A stretch of 15,874 nt of DNA from an uncultured Chitinophagaceae bacterium (lineage in GTDB: Bacteria > Bacteroidota > Bacteroidia > Chitinophagales > Chitinophagaceae): the NCBI GenBank assembly GCA_946885665.1, contig CAMPGT010000062.1, forward strand, positions 1-15,874. The letters run 5' to 3'. Below, piece by piece: positions 6,329 through 13,993 of this stretch (within the stretch, counting starts at the first letter, position 1; every line of letters begins with the position of its first letter). The translations under genes and the position numbers were made by a program. Under the pieces are notes generated by a model. The model searched no databases. It saw only the letters and a list, made by a program, of their open reading frames with translations, and was not told where the DNA came from.

Positions 6329-6979
6329 ATGGTAATAAATCTAAGCAAAACATACTCACTGTTGAGTGAATGGGTAGGAGAGCTGCGCGATATACAGGTG
6401 CAGGCAGATAAGATGCGCTTTCGCCGCAACCTGGAAAGGATCGCCGAAACGGCTGCCGTTGCCATCAGCGAAAAGCTCGTGTACGAAGAAAAAGAGGTGC
6501 AGACGCCGCTGGGGGTGGCCAATTGCAAACTTTTAAAGGAACAACCTGTGCTTGCCACAATACTGCGTGCCGGGTTGCCCATGCATAACGGGCTCGTCAA
6601 TATTTTCGACAAAGCCGACAGCGCATTTATTTCTGCTTACCGCAAGCATAAGCTCGACGGCACCTTCGATATCAGGCTGGAATATGTTTCCTGCCCCGAC
6701 CTCGATGGCCGCGTACTCATCATTTCCGATCCCATGCTGGCTACCGGTTCCTCGATGGTGAAAACCATCCAGGCGCTGCGCGATGAGGGAAACGCAAAAC
6801 AGGTGCACATCGTTACCGCAATTGCCTGCACCGTTGGTATCGAGTTCGTAAAACGCGCCGAACCGAACGTAACGATATGGTGTGGCGAAATCGACGAGGA
6901 ACTGACTGCGAAAGGGTACATTGTTCCCGGCCTGGGAGACGCCGGCGACCTGGCTTTCGGTCCCAAAACCCAATTTTAA
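6329..6979 (+). CDS. upp: Uracil phosphoribosyltransferase
   Basis: Salvages uracil with PRPP to give UMP in the cytoplasm. 216 residues, normal for the Bacteroidota form. The type I PRTase PRPP loop is VLIISDPMLATGSSM (129-143). Upstream, ILRAGLPM (78-85) is the conserved IxRAGL motif. The C-terminal uracil site is GYIVPGLGDAGDLAFG (196-211), diagnostic for Upp. The start ATG at 6329 has a matching -7 element upstream. It is divergent from anmK, and the PorP-family gene 58 bp downstream appears to have its own promoter. I see no nearby uracil permease. Confidence 0.96.
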   Translation: MVINLSKTYSLLSEWVGELRDIQVQADKMRFRRNLERIAETAAVAISEKLVYEEKEVQTPLGVANCKLLKEQPVLATILRAGLPMHNGLVNIFDKADSAFISAYRKHKLDGTFDIRLEYVSCPDLDGRVLIISDPMLATGSSMVKTIQALRDEGNAKQVHIVTAIACTVGIEFVKRAEPNVTIWCGEIDEELTAKGYIVPGLGDAGDLAFGPKTQF

Positions 6980-7007
6980 CGACACTTTTTATCTGGGCCA
7001 TTTTTTG

Positions 7008-7014
7008 TACTTTG
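7008..7014 (+). promoter_or_regulatory. Possible -7 element for the PorP/SprF gene
   Basis: TACTTTG lies 23 bp before the GTG start at 7038. It lacks one spacer base relative to TAnnTTTG and no TTTG -33 element is evident, so this is a weak call. Confidence 0.28.
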
Positions 7015-7037
7015 GGGTTACTTAAGAGAGAAACCCT

Positions 7038-8063
7038 GTGGGCAAAACCGGACTGCTTATACTGACGCTTTTTTTCCTGCTGAAACCTGGATTTGGACAG
7101 GATCCCAACTTTTCCCAGTTCTTTGTTTCTCCCCTTACATTGAACCCTGCGCTCACCGGAAAATTCAACGGCGACTTTCGCGTGGCAGGCAACTACCGCG
7201 ATCAATGGCCGGAAATCAGCAAAGCTTACATCACTTCTACGATTTCTCTCGATGCGCCGATGCTTCGTTCAAAAATATCTGAGCTCGACACGTGGGGCAT
7301 CGGCATCATGGCAATGACCGATAAAACCGCGAACGGCGTGCTCGCCGGAAACTTCATCTCCATTACAACGGCCTATCACAAAGGAATTGATGAAGATGGA
7401 TTGCACCAGATAGGCATCGGCTTCCAGGGTACATTTTCAAACAAGCGGCTCGATGGTACCAAGCTCAACTTCCTTGATGAGCTTGATCAGAATGGCGGTT
7501 GGACGCTGCCCAGCGCCGAGACGATCGACAACCGGCAGGTGAACACCAGCTATTTTGACTTTGCCGTTGGCGCCTTGTACAACGGATCATCTGATGGCTA
7601 CAACAACTTTTATTTTGGCGTATCGGGTTATCATCTTAACCGGCCGAAAGAATCGTTCACAGGGGATGTTTTTTATCAGTTGGCGCCGCGGATCACGGCG
7701 AACGCCGGCGGCGCCATTCCGATTGGCGACCGGTCGAGGACAATTTATTTAAGTTCGTTATTCAGCCGCCAGGCGGGCGCCACCAATATTGTAGCGGGCG
7801 GCGCGGCGGGCTTTTTGTTAAACGACGATGAAGAGAACCCGATGAACTTTTATGCCGGCGCATGGGCCCGGTTCAACAATGTGAATGATGCTATCATTCC
7901 CTATATTGGTCTTGAGTTTAGTGGATTCAGGTTCGGCGCCTCCTACGATGTCAATGTTTCGAGTTTGAAGACTGCTTCGCAGAGCCGCGGCGGGATAGAA
8001 ATTTCTTTGATATTTATTAAAAGGCCACCAGGATACAAGGCGATTCCGTGTCCAAGTTTTTAG
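7038..8063 (+). CDS. PorP/SprF family type IX secretion system membrane protein
   Basis: 341 residues from a GTG start; no in-frame ATG lies between the upstream stop and the signal peptide. Residues 1-20 (MGKTGLLILTLFFLLKPGFG) are a Sec signal peptide, and the mature protein begins QDPNFSQFFVSPLTLNPALTG, the hallmark opening of PorP/SprF proteins (QDP.F.QFY..PL.LNPA..G). The body is alternating beta-strand-like sequence rich in G, N and aromatic residues, expected for an outer-membrane beta-barrel. Members are linked to type IX secretion and gliding. This copy stands alone, without porK/L/M/N or a large adhesin gene nearby, so it is probably one of several paralogues and need not be part of the core secretion machine. 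The C-terminus (IPCPSF) resembles the conserved CPxF ending of the family. Confidence 0.9.
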   Translation: MGKTGLLILTLFFLLKPGFGQDPNFSQFFVSPLTLNPALTGKFNGDFRVAGNYRDQWPEISKAYITSTISLDAPMLRSKISELDTWGIGIMAMTDKTANGVLAGNFISITTAYHKGIDEDGLHQIGIGFQGTFSNKRLDGTKLNFLDELDQNGGWTLPSAETIDNRQVNTSYFDFAVGALYNGSSDGYNNFYFGVSGYHLNRPKESFTGDVFYQLAPRITANAGGAIPIGDRSRTIYLSSLFSRQAGATNIVAGGAAGFLLNDDEENPMNFYAGAWARFNNVNDAIIPYIGLEFSGFRFGASYDVNVSSLKTASQSRGGIEISLIFIKRPPGYKAIPCPSF

Positions 8064-8080
8064 AGGAGAGAAGGGGAGAC

Positions 8081-8135
8081 GGCAAAGGACAAAGGTGAAA
8101 GGTGAAACGGTTTTCAGTTTTAACTTTTAAGTTTT
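8081..8135 (+). repeat. Heptad array plus AT-rich tail, copy B (no hairpin)
   Basis: Heptads GGCAAAG, GACAAAG, GTGAAAG, GTGAAAC are followed by an AT-rich stretch ending TAACTTTTAAGTTTT. This closely matches copy A at 239-301, which is 8 bp longer in the middle. It starts 17 bp after the PorP-family stop and ends at the first base of the response-regulator stop codon, so it fills a convergent junction. Confidence 0.75.
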
Positions 8136-8866
8136 CAAAGCCCCAAAACCTGCTTCAACCTCGCATACCCCGATTTACTAACCGGTATCTGTTTCCCATC
8201 TTTAAGAACAGCCAGATAATTCTCCTTTTCATAAGGATCTATGCGGGTAATGTGCTGCACATTCACAATATATGACCGGTGCGTGCGCACAAACTGCTGC
8301 CCGTCGAGTATATCTTCAAAATGCGACATCGTTCGCTTTTTCAGGAACGTTCCTTCCTTTGTCTGGATCTTCACGTAATCATCGGCGGCTTCGAGAAATT
8401 GTATTTCCTCCACTGGAATGATCTTGATCTTTCCTCCCGTTTTTACTACCACACGATGACGCTGCTGGGGCGACGCCGCTGTGCTCTCGAGCAATTTCTC
8501 CGCAGGAGGCAGCTCATTATTGGTGATGAATTTTTCAACTGCCTTTGTGAACCGTTCTTTGCTGAAAGGCTTCAGCAGGTAGTCCACTGCATGCGATTCG
8601 AATGCCCTTATCGCATATTCGTCGAACGCGGTAACAAAGATTACCGCCGGCGGTTCCTCTATCAGTTCGAGCATTTCAAAACCGTTGATCTTTGGCATCT
8701 GCACATCGAGAAATATCAACTGCGGGCGGTGATGCATGATGGCCTTCAATCCGTCAAACCCATCGTTACATTCCTGCATCACCTCAATCTGCGGAAATTC
8801 TTCCAGGTATTCTCTTACAATACTCCTGGCCAGGGGCTCGTCGTCAATCAATATGGTTGATATCAT
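8135..8866 (-). CDS. LytTR-family response regulator
   Basis: 243 residues. Receiver domain about 1-120: acidic pocket D8/D9, phospho-acceptor D54 in LIFLDVQMP, T79 in FVTAF, K99 in YLLKPF. LytTR DNA-binding domain about 140-243: KIIPVEEIQFLEAADDYVKI, FVRTHRSYIVNVQHI and the final PVSKSGYARLKQVL. It is a cytoplasmic transcription factor paired with the LytS-type kinase encoded just upstream, whose 3' end overlaps this gene's start by 23 bp; such overlap implies coupled translation and a cognate pair. Target genes are not visible, although the operon context (LiaF-like protein) points to cell-envelope stress. It is last in its operon; a heptad repeat ends at its stop codon. Confidence 0.95.
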   Translation of the reverse strand: MISTILIDDEPLARSIVREYLEEFPQIEVMQECNDGFDGLKAIMHHRPQLIFLDVQMPKINGFEMLELIEEPPAVIFVTAFDEYAIRAFESHAVDYLLKPFSKERFTKAVEKFITNNELPPAEKLLESTAASPQQRHRVVVKTGGKIKIIPVEEIQFLEAADDYVKIQTKEGTFLKKRTMSHFEDILDGQQFVRTHRSYIVNVQHITRIDPYEKENYLAVLKDGKQIPVSKSGYARLKQVLGL

Positions 8867-9899
8867 TCCGTGGAATTTTCACTGTTGTAATAAATTGGTT
8901 GTGGTTAACGGCAGTGGAAAGCAGATCGTTTCTTGCAAATAACAGGTACAGTCTTCGCCGCACCGAGCTCAGTCCAAACCCTGTTCCATGCTGCGGCGAC
9001 GATGTTTCCGGATCAAAAGGATTTTCAACGTTTATCTCCAAAAACTCTGCTGTTGTTTTTGCCAGTATCTTGATCGTTATATCATCCGTTGTATCATAGA
9101 GGCCAAACTTGATTGCGTTTTCTACGATAGGCTGCAGCAGCATGGGCGGCAGCAAAATCTTTCCGCTTTCTTCGTCATGACTGATCAGGGTTGACAGCCG
9201 GTGACCGAACCGCATCTTTTCCATTTCCAGGTACAGTTGCAGATGCGCCAGTTCTTCTGTAAGCGTTACCAGTTGATGGTCCTCTTTTTTCAACGCACCA
9301 CGCAGGAAATCGGATAATTGCTGTATCATTTTCCTTGCCTGTTCAGGTTGTTTGCCTGCCAGCGCACTGATGGAATTAAGGCTGTTGAACAAAAAATGCG
9401 GCTGCAACTGCTGCCGCAGCTTATACAGTTCGGCATCGCGCGACATTTTCTCTGCATCCGCCTTTAACGACTCATAATATTTCTTCTCCTGCAGGTCGTA
9501 CCACATCATGCTCATGATGGCCGTGCATCCCATGATCAGAAAGGCCATGTCGAACCTGAGTGGGATCGACTTAACAAAGAACTCCATGTACGCGGGGTCG
9601 TGATGAAACACCTGGCCGAGTGTAAGTTTTACCGCTGCTATCCAGATAAGGCTGATAACGGCGCACCAAACCAGCAGGTAAACATATTTTCTATTGGCCG
9701 GCCGGTAATAGCCAAGGGTGTGCATGATGAGCAGGCTGGCTGCCGCCAGCAGGCTGTTGGAAATGGCGCTGTCCGCTAATGCAACGGGCCAGTCGATGTC
9801 AAAATTTTGCAACATCAGGAAATGGACGGTGGCCCATATGATCCAGCACGCGACGCAAAACCATTTGTTTCTTTTGTTGGCTAATGGAGATGTTGCCAA
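8844..9899 (-). CDS. LytS/YehU-type sensor histidine kinase
   Basis: 351 residues. The N-terminal region carries four predicted membrane helices (about 13-33, 42-64, 71-93, 115-134) with little extracellular sequence, so it is probably an intramembrane-sensing kinase. A short coiled coil (about 137-163) leads into the His_kinase domain with phospho-acceptor H168 in LQPHFLFNSLNSISAL. The ATPase domain has the N-box LLQPIVENAIKFGL (N261) and the G-box GTGFGLSSVRRRL (305-317). It is predicted to phosphorylate the LytTR regulator encoded downstream. The start is a TTG at 9899, 11 bp after the DUF4288 stop; no ATG lies upstream in frame, and the next in-frame ATG would remove the first helix. The stimulus is unknown; the LiaF-like gene in the operon suggests cell-wall or membrane stress. 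Confidence 0.92.
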   Translation of the reverse strand: MATSPLANKRNKWFCVACWIIWATVHFLMLQNFDIDWPVALADSAISNSLLAAASLLIMHTLGYYRPANRKYVYLLVWCAVISLIWIAAVKLTLGQVFHHDPAYMEFFVKSIPLRFDMAFLIMGCTAIMSMMWYDLQEKKYYESLKADAEKMSRDAELYKLRQQLQPHFLFNSLNSISALAGKQPEQARKMIQQLSDFLRGALKKEDHQLVTLTEELAHLQLYLEMEKMRFGHRLSTLISHDEESGKILLPPMLLQPIVENAIKFGLYDTTDDITIKILAKTTAEFLEINVENPFDPETSSPQHGTGFGLSSVRRRLYLLFARNDLLSTAVNHNQFITTVKIPRNDINHID

Positions 9900-9910
9900 T
9901 GAAATTGAGT

Positions 9911-10270
9911 TTAAACGACCAGTGTTTCCCTGTTTTCAAACGTTAAACAGATCTGTTCAGCTTTTTTATGGATAGTTTCAATATACCTCCTGGCATTATC
10001 ATCTTCATTCACCCACGAATATAATTCGATGCCGTCACTCAACGTTCCGATAGTTTTCACTTCTGCAACGTTGATGAACTGCCATTGCACGGTTTCGAGG
10101 CGCTCGTTCAAAAAGGAATCTTCTTCCTGTACACCGGTGTATTCCGCTTTCTTAAATGCCTCCTGTTCATGCGCGGCGTGAATAAGGCGAAGCTGCTCGT
10201 CGAATTGGGGCTTATGATTTCCTTCACCACAAACGATTCTGAAAACAATCTTAGCGATAAACCATTGCAT
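9911..10270 (-). CDS. DUF4288 domain protein
   Basis: 119 residues from the ATG at 10270. The ORF can be extended 12 residues to 10306, but that overlaps the LiaF-like gene and adds no family sequence. The N-terminus MQWFIAKIVFRIVCGEGNHKPQFDEQLRLI followed by A...EAFKKAEYTG is characteristic of DUF4288, small soluble cytoplasmic proteins of unknown role. No signal peptide or membrane helix is present. It sits 16 bp after the LiaF-like gene and 11 bp before the sensor kinase, so it is almost certainly in the same transcript. Whether it takes part in signalling is open. Confidence 0.82.
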   Translation of the reverse strand: MQWFIAKIVFRIVCGEGNHKPQFDEQLRLIHAAHEQEAFKKAEYTGVQEEDSFLNERLETVQWQFINVAEVKTIGTLSDGIELYSWVNEDDNARRYIETIHKKAEQICLTFENRETLVV

Positions 10271-10286
10271 ATTATAAGGTTTGAAA

Positions 10287-11081
10287 TTAATAACTGATGA
10301 TTTCAACTCCTCCGAACAAATTTGTTCCCTTCAGGATGATTGTTTTTTCCGATACGGTGTTGGGTGCCTGTCTTCTTTTGTCGTCTACCCCGCCGAAGAT
10401 TGCGGTTATTTCGGAACGAATTTCCCAGTTGGCAGGAAGGATCAGTTTGGTCCCGCCGAACACATTCACTACGTCTATTTCTATCGGAGATACGAAGTCG
10501 GCATTGGTTAGATTAATCTCTGCGCCTCCAAAAAAACATACTACTTCGCCGCCGTTGAACTGTTTCGATAATACCGATTTTTTGACGCCGCCGAAAATCG
10601 AGGTGATGTCGAGAACCGCCTCGCGTGTTGTATCATTTTTTTTTTCCTCGTCGCGCACTTCGTTTGGATCGGCCGGATGCTCCATGTTGAAACGCTCATA
10701 GGCGAGCCGTCTCCTCAAACGTTGTCTCCTGCAGTGGTCGCCATTGTGCATCATCTTACGCGGGGCCAACAGGAATATCAATCCGACAGTGATCACTATG
10801 ATCGGTACAGCATATTGCTTTAACTGGACGCCCGGCCAAATATCACCTGAGAGAAATACGAAGCCAACCAGGGTCATGATCAGCCAACTGAAGTCACGAA
10901 AACCATGCCGTGCGCCCACAAACATGCCAACCAGGATCAGGATGGCGGGCCAGGTAAACAACCAATCGGGAAAGGGGTAACCCATTTGACGGAGCAGCAG
11001 CACAACACCCACCACTAACAGGAACAAGCCTGTCCACAGGTGCATCCTTCTCCTTCTTCTGTTGAAATTTTGCTCTACCAT
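10287..11081 (-). CDS. LiaF-like membrane protein with FGG-repeat beta-solenoid
   Basis: 264 residues. After an Arg-rich N-terminus, about four membrane helices follow (15-31, 41-57, 65-80, 90-107; LiaF-TM/DUF5668-like, with a TWPAILILVG motif). A charged linker (110-155) leads to a C-terminal domain with five FGG turns at 163-165, 184-186, 208-210, 229-231 and 256-258, in contexts such as SIFGGVKKSV, NVFGGTKLIL and NLFGGVEIIS. These repeats match the C-terminal beta-solenoid of LiaF/VraT-type cell-wall-active-antibiotic response proteins. In Firmicutes LiaF restrains the LiaS kinase. Here it heads an operon with a LytS/LytTR pair, so I infer a comparable signal-modulating or envelope-sensing role, not proven. 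It has a strong upstream promoter. Confidence 0.9.
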   Translation of the reverse strand: MVEQNFNRRRRRMHLWTGLFLLVVGVVLLLRQMGYPFPDWLFTWPAILILVGMFVGARHGFRDFSWLIMTLVGFVFLSGDIWPGVQLKQYAVPIIVITVGLIFLLAPRKMMHNGDHCRRQRLRRRLAYERFNMEHPADPNEVRDEEKKNDTTREAVLDITSIFGGVKKSVLSKQFNGGEVVCFFGGAEINLTNADFVSPIEIDVVNVFGGTKLILPANWEIRSEITAIFGGVDDKRRQAPNTVSEKTIILKGTNLFGGVEIISY

Positions 11082-11097
11082 GTTTGTTTCTTTTCAT

Positions 11098-11128
11098 CAA
11101 AAATAGAAGGAGTCGCCGCGTTGTCAAA
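11098..11128 (-). promoter_or_regulatory. Bacteroidota sigma-ABfr-type promoter for the LiaF-like operon
   Basis: On the minus strand TTTG (11125-11128) is separated by exactly 19 bp from TATTTTTG (11098-11105), matching the TTTG-N17-23-TAnnTTTG consensus. It lies 16 bp before the ATG at 11081, predicting a very short leader of about 10 nt. It is the clearest promoter in the window. Confidence 0.72.
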
Positions 11129-11192
11129 CGGTCAATAGGTAACAGCCAGTAAAAGGTCGGTAAACGCAGGAAAATCGTCGGTAAAAGAAATC

Positions 11193-12833
11193 TTAAAACA
11201 CAAATTCAAAGTTGTCGCCATCGAATAATCCCCTGTCACTCAACTTTAACGAGGGAATCACCAGCAGCGCCATGAATGAGAGCGTCATAAAGGGCGAGGA
11301 GAGCGTTGAGCCGAGCGACCTGGCCATCGCATCCAATTCAGAATAAGCGGCGGCTACCCTGTAGCCATCATCCATGCTCATGAGTCCGGCCACGGGCAGT
11401 GGAAGAATTTTTTCTGTTTCATTACTTACGCACGCGATACCGCCTTTTTCTTCGATGACGAGATTGATGGCGCGCACCAGGCTTTCATCATTACCACCAA
11501 CGGCAATGATGTTGTGACTGTCGTGTGCAACGGAAGAAGCGATGGCGCCACTTTTTAGTCCGAAGTTTTTGATGAAACCAATGGCGGGAGCAGCGTTGCG
11601 GTAACGGTTCACCACTGCCAGTTTAAGTATGTCGTTTTTTACATCCGAAATAACCGATCTATTTTCAATAAGCGGATGCGCCATTATTTTTTTCGTGATG
11701 AGTTGTCCATCCAACGCTTCTATGACCGGCAACCGGCCGTTGATGAGGTGATGGGCCGGATCGCAATGGAAATTCTTCGCAGCAACGGGGGATGCATGAA
11801 AGCGGTTAACCGGTTTCATGGGCACGCTTTTCATTTTTGAACTTCCTTCTTCGGCGACACATTCACCATTGATAAATGTTTTCAGCACTTCGAAATTTTG
11901 CAGATTGTTCACGATGATGAAATCCGCAGGTTCGCCAACGCGCAGGGTGCCCACTTCAAGGCGGTAGTGTTCCACGGGATTGATACATGCTGCCAGCAGC
12001 ACCCTGAACACGTCAATGCCTTTTTTCACAGCGCGGCTGCATAGCTGGTTAATGTGGCCGCTTACCAGGCTGTCGGGGTGTTTGTCGTCGCTGCAGAACA
12101 TCATATTTGCAGCGTGGTCGTGAAGCAGTCCCGCCAGTGCCTCGAAGTTTTTGGCGGCACTTCCCTCCCGGATGAGAATTTTCATCCCGAGCGATAATTT
12201 TTCTCTTGCCTCCTGTTCCGTAAAACATTCATGGTCGGTTGAGATGCCTGCGGCGGCGTATTTTTTCAATGCCTCGCCGCTAAGGCCGGGGGCGTGACCA
12301 TCAACCGGTTTATTAGCGTTTTTTGCTGCGGCTATTTTCTTCATTACTTCCGTGTCGTCGTTGATCACACCTGGAAAATTCATCATTTCGCTCAGGTATC
12401 TCACTTCCGGACGCGATATCAATGCCGTTACATCGTCGGCATCCAGTTTGTCGCCGGCGGTTTCAAAAGCAGTGGCGGGAACGCAGCTTGGCGCACCGAA
12501 ATTAAATTTGAAGTTGACCGTATTCCCGTTTTCGATCATGAATTGAACGCCTTCGGCGCCGCACACATTGGCAATTTCGTGCGGGTCGCTTACGGTAGCA
12601 ACGGTGCCATGTACAACGGCCAGCCTTGCGAATTCTGAAGGAACCAGCATCGAGCTTTCTATGTGAACATGGCTGTCAATAAAACCGGGCAAAATGTACG
12701 GGAGCGAACGATCTTCTATTTCAGATATCGTGGAGATATTGGTCACCCTGCCGTTTTCTGCAAACAGTTGTCCGCTGAAAATTTTCTCGTTGCGAATATC
12801 TACTATGTTACCTTTTACTGCGACTGTGTTCAT
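11193..12833 (-). CDS. ade: Adenine deaminase
   Basis: Converts adenine to hypoxanthine and ammonia (purine salvage, cytoplasm). 546 residues, within the usual range for the Ade/AdeC family. Amidohydrolase metal and active-site motifs are present in order: HVHIESSM (H55, H57), SEMMNFPG (E149), DGHAPG (H180), DHECF (H201) and [11 protein letters not shown] (D249-D250). The N-terminal [11 protein letters not shown] and the later GEPADFIIV strand belong to the small beta-domain. The C-terminal third (from about residue 340) is the adenine-deaminase-specific domain, including [12 protein letters not shown] and GGIACV. The start codon overlaps the trmD stop by 4 bp (ATGA), so the two genes are translationally coupled and share the trmD promoter. 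Confidence 0.95.
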   Translation of the reverse strand: MNTVAVKGNIVDIRNEKIFSGQLFAENGRVTNISTISEIEDRSLPYILPGFIDSHVHIESSMLVPSEFARLAVVHGTVATVSDPHEIANVCGAEGVQFMIENGNTVNFKFNFGAPSCVPATAFETAGDKLDADDVTALISRPEVRYLSEMMNFPGVINDDTEVMKKIAAAKNANKPVDGHAPGLSGEALKKYAAAGISTDHECFTEQEAREKLSLGMKILIREGSAAKNFEALAGLLHDHAANMMFCSDDKHPDSLVSGHINQLCSRAVKKGIDVFRVLLAACINPVEHYRLEVGTLRVGEPADFIIVNNLQNFEVLKTFINGECVAEEGSSKMKSVPMKPVNRFHASPVAAKNFHCDPAHHLINGRLPVIEALDGQLITKKIMAHPLIENRSVISDVKNDILKLAVVNRYRNAAPAIGFIKNFGLKSGAIASSVAHDSHNIIAVGGNDESLVRAINLVIEEKGGIACVSNETEKILPLPVAGLMSMDDGYRVAAAYSELDAMARSLGSTLSSPFMTLSFMALLVIPSLKLSDRGLFDGDNFEFVF

Positions 12834-13516
12834 TCTTCCTGGTTGTTAAGCAGGTCCGGACGTTTTTCTTTTGTTCGTTTGAGAGATTGTTCGTGCCGCC
12901 ATTCATTTACAATCTTTGGATCGCCACTGGTGAGCTCGCCCGGCACTTTCCAACCGCGAAAATCGGCCGGCCGGGTGTAAACGGGAGGAGCGAGCAGTTG
13001 GTCCTGGAACGAATCGAACAGGGCCGACGTTTCATCGTTCAATACGCCGGGTATAAGCCTGCCGATGGCATCGACCAGCACTGCGGCGGGCAGCTCGCCG
13101 CCGCTCAGCACGTTGTCGCCTATGGAAATCTCCCTGGTGACGAAATGTTCGCGTACCCGTTCGTCAATTCCTTTGTAATGACCGCAAATGATCAGCAGGT
13201 TATTTTTTAGCGACAATTGGTTGGCCATTTTCTGGTTGAGGCGTTCGCCATCGGGACTCATGTAGATGATTTCGTCGAAGGTAGTGGCGGCCGATAGTTT
13301 TTCTATGGCGTTGGCGAGAGGTTCGGGCATCATTACCATGCCAGCGCCGCCGCCGAACTGGTAGTCATCTACCTGGCCGTGTTTATAGTTGGTGTAATCG
13401 CGAAGATTGTGGAGGTTGATGGTAAGGAGGCCCTTGTCTTTGGCCCGTTTAAGAATGGAATGGCCGAATGGGCCCTCGAGAAGTTCTGGTAACACCGTGA
13501 TGATGTCGATCTGCAT
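12830..13516 (-). CDS. trmD: tRNA (guanine-N1-)-methyltransferase TrmD
   Basis: Methylates G37 next to the anticodon in tRNAs that read CCN, CUN and CGG codons, preventing +1 frameshifts; essential in most bacteria. 228 residues, close to the usual 230-250. Motifs of the SPOUT trefoil knot: [11 protein letters not shown] (85-95), [15 protein letters not shown] (107-121) and [31 protein letters not shown] (129-159), then [21 protein letters not shown] and a C-terminal helical domain with [18 protein letters not shown]. The start ATG at 13516 gives the expected [11 protein letters not shown] opening. It is not in the rpsP-rimM-trmD-rplS arrangement common elsewhere; it is followed by ade with a 4-bp overlap and preceded by a G-rich heptad array. 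Confidence 0.96.
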   Translation of the reverse strand: MQIDIITVLPELLEGPFGHSILKRAKDKGLLTINLHNLRDYTNYKHGQVDDYQFGGGAGMVMMPEPLANAIEKLSAATTFDEIIYMSPDGERLNQKMANQLSLKNNLLIICGHYKGIDERVREHFVTREISIGDNVLSGGELPAAVLVDAIGRLIPGVLNDETSALFDSFQDQLLAPPVYTRPADFRGWKVPGELTSGDPKIVNEWRHEQSLKRTKEKRPDLLNNQEE

Positions 13517-13546
13517 GCGGTGAAAGTACGAAGGAGACGGGAAAAC

Positions 13547-13588
13547 GGGGAGTAGGGAGTGGGGAGTAGGGAGTGGGCAATGGGCAAC
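13547..13588 (+). repeat. G-rich heptad array with G-quadruplex motif, copy C
   Basis: Six 7-bp units: GGGGAGT, AGGGAGT, GGGGAGT, AGGGAGT, GGGCAAT, GGGCAAC. The first two are an exact 14-bp tandem duplication. Six runs of three or more G with 3-4 nt loops satisfy the G-quadruplex pattern. It lies 30-72 bp upstream of the trmD start, with the G-rich strand being the template for trmD. It abuts the hairpin repeat at 13594. Confidence 0.85.
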
Positions 13589-13633
13589 TGTATCCCCCGC
13601 TGGCGGGGGTGGCGCGAAGCGCCGGGGGTGGAC
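13587..13633 (+). repeat. Double-hairpin dispersed repeat, copy 3
   Basis: 47 bp identical to 314-360 and 40-bp core (13594-13633) identical to all four copies. It directly follows the heptad array, giving the heptad-then-hairpin order. It lies upstream of trmD and downstream of the possible small ORF. Confidence 0.9.
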
Positions 13634-13657
13634 AGAAAACGTGAAAGCTTCGCCGTC

Positions 13658-13861
13658 TTAGGGTTTCACCTTCGAACCGGGGTGCCGCGAAATCCTGAAC
13701 TCTGCAGGATGGATACGGCTAACGCCGCCGCTGGCTGCTTTTTCGTGCGAACCGCTTTTCTCTGCAAAATTCAACAATTGATGAACGCCCGCGGGTACCA
13801 GAAGTCCAAACCAGCTATTCGTTAGCAGGTATTTCGTTTTTCCTAATACAAATGATTTCAT
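13658..13861 (-). CDS. Possible small hypothetical protein
   Basis: 67 residues from the ATG at 13861 (start MKSFVLGKTKYLLTNSWFGL). No domain is recognised. The middle (about 10-30) is mildly hydrophobic and the C-terminus is basic and rich in G, S and H. Codon choice (GGC, AGC, AAA, GCA) resembles neighbouring genes, which supports coding, but no Shine-Dalgarno or clear TAnnTTTG element is seen. An 18-residue upstream extension to 13915 is possible. It is the only plausible gene in the 477 bp between trmD and the S4 gene. The rest of that gap holds repeats (13547-13633) and an AT-rich stretch (13862-13993) with no feature I can name. Confidence 0.4.
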   Translation of the reverse strand: MKSFVLGKTKYLLTNSWFGLLVPAGVHQLLNFAEKSGSHEKAASGGVSRIHPAEFRISRHPGSKVKP

Positions 13862-13993
13862 AGTGCGGAAGGGTAATTGATGTAACGCCAATAAAATTAT
13901 CAAAAGATTCGACAAAAGCGAACTTCCGCACGGTTACTTTAGCTATTTCTTATATAAATAAAGACAAACCTTTAACAATGTGTACTTTTTCAG

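Noticed and set aside
10281..10701. Plus-strand ORF antisense to the LiaF-like gene (10297-10701)
   Set aside because: It is the complement of the FGG-repeat region, which makes repeated PPK/PPN peptides. The minus-strand frame has the LiaF features.
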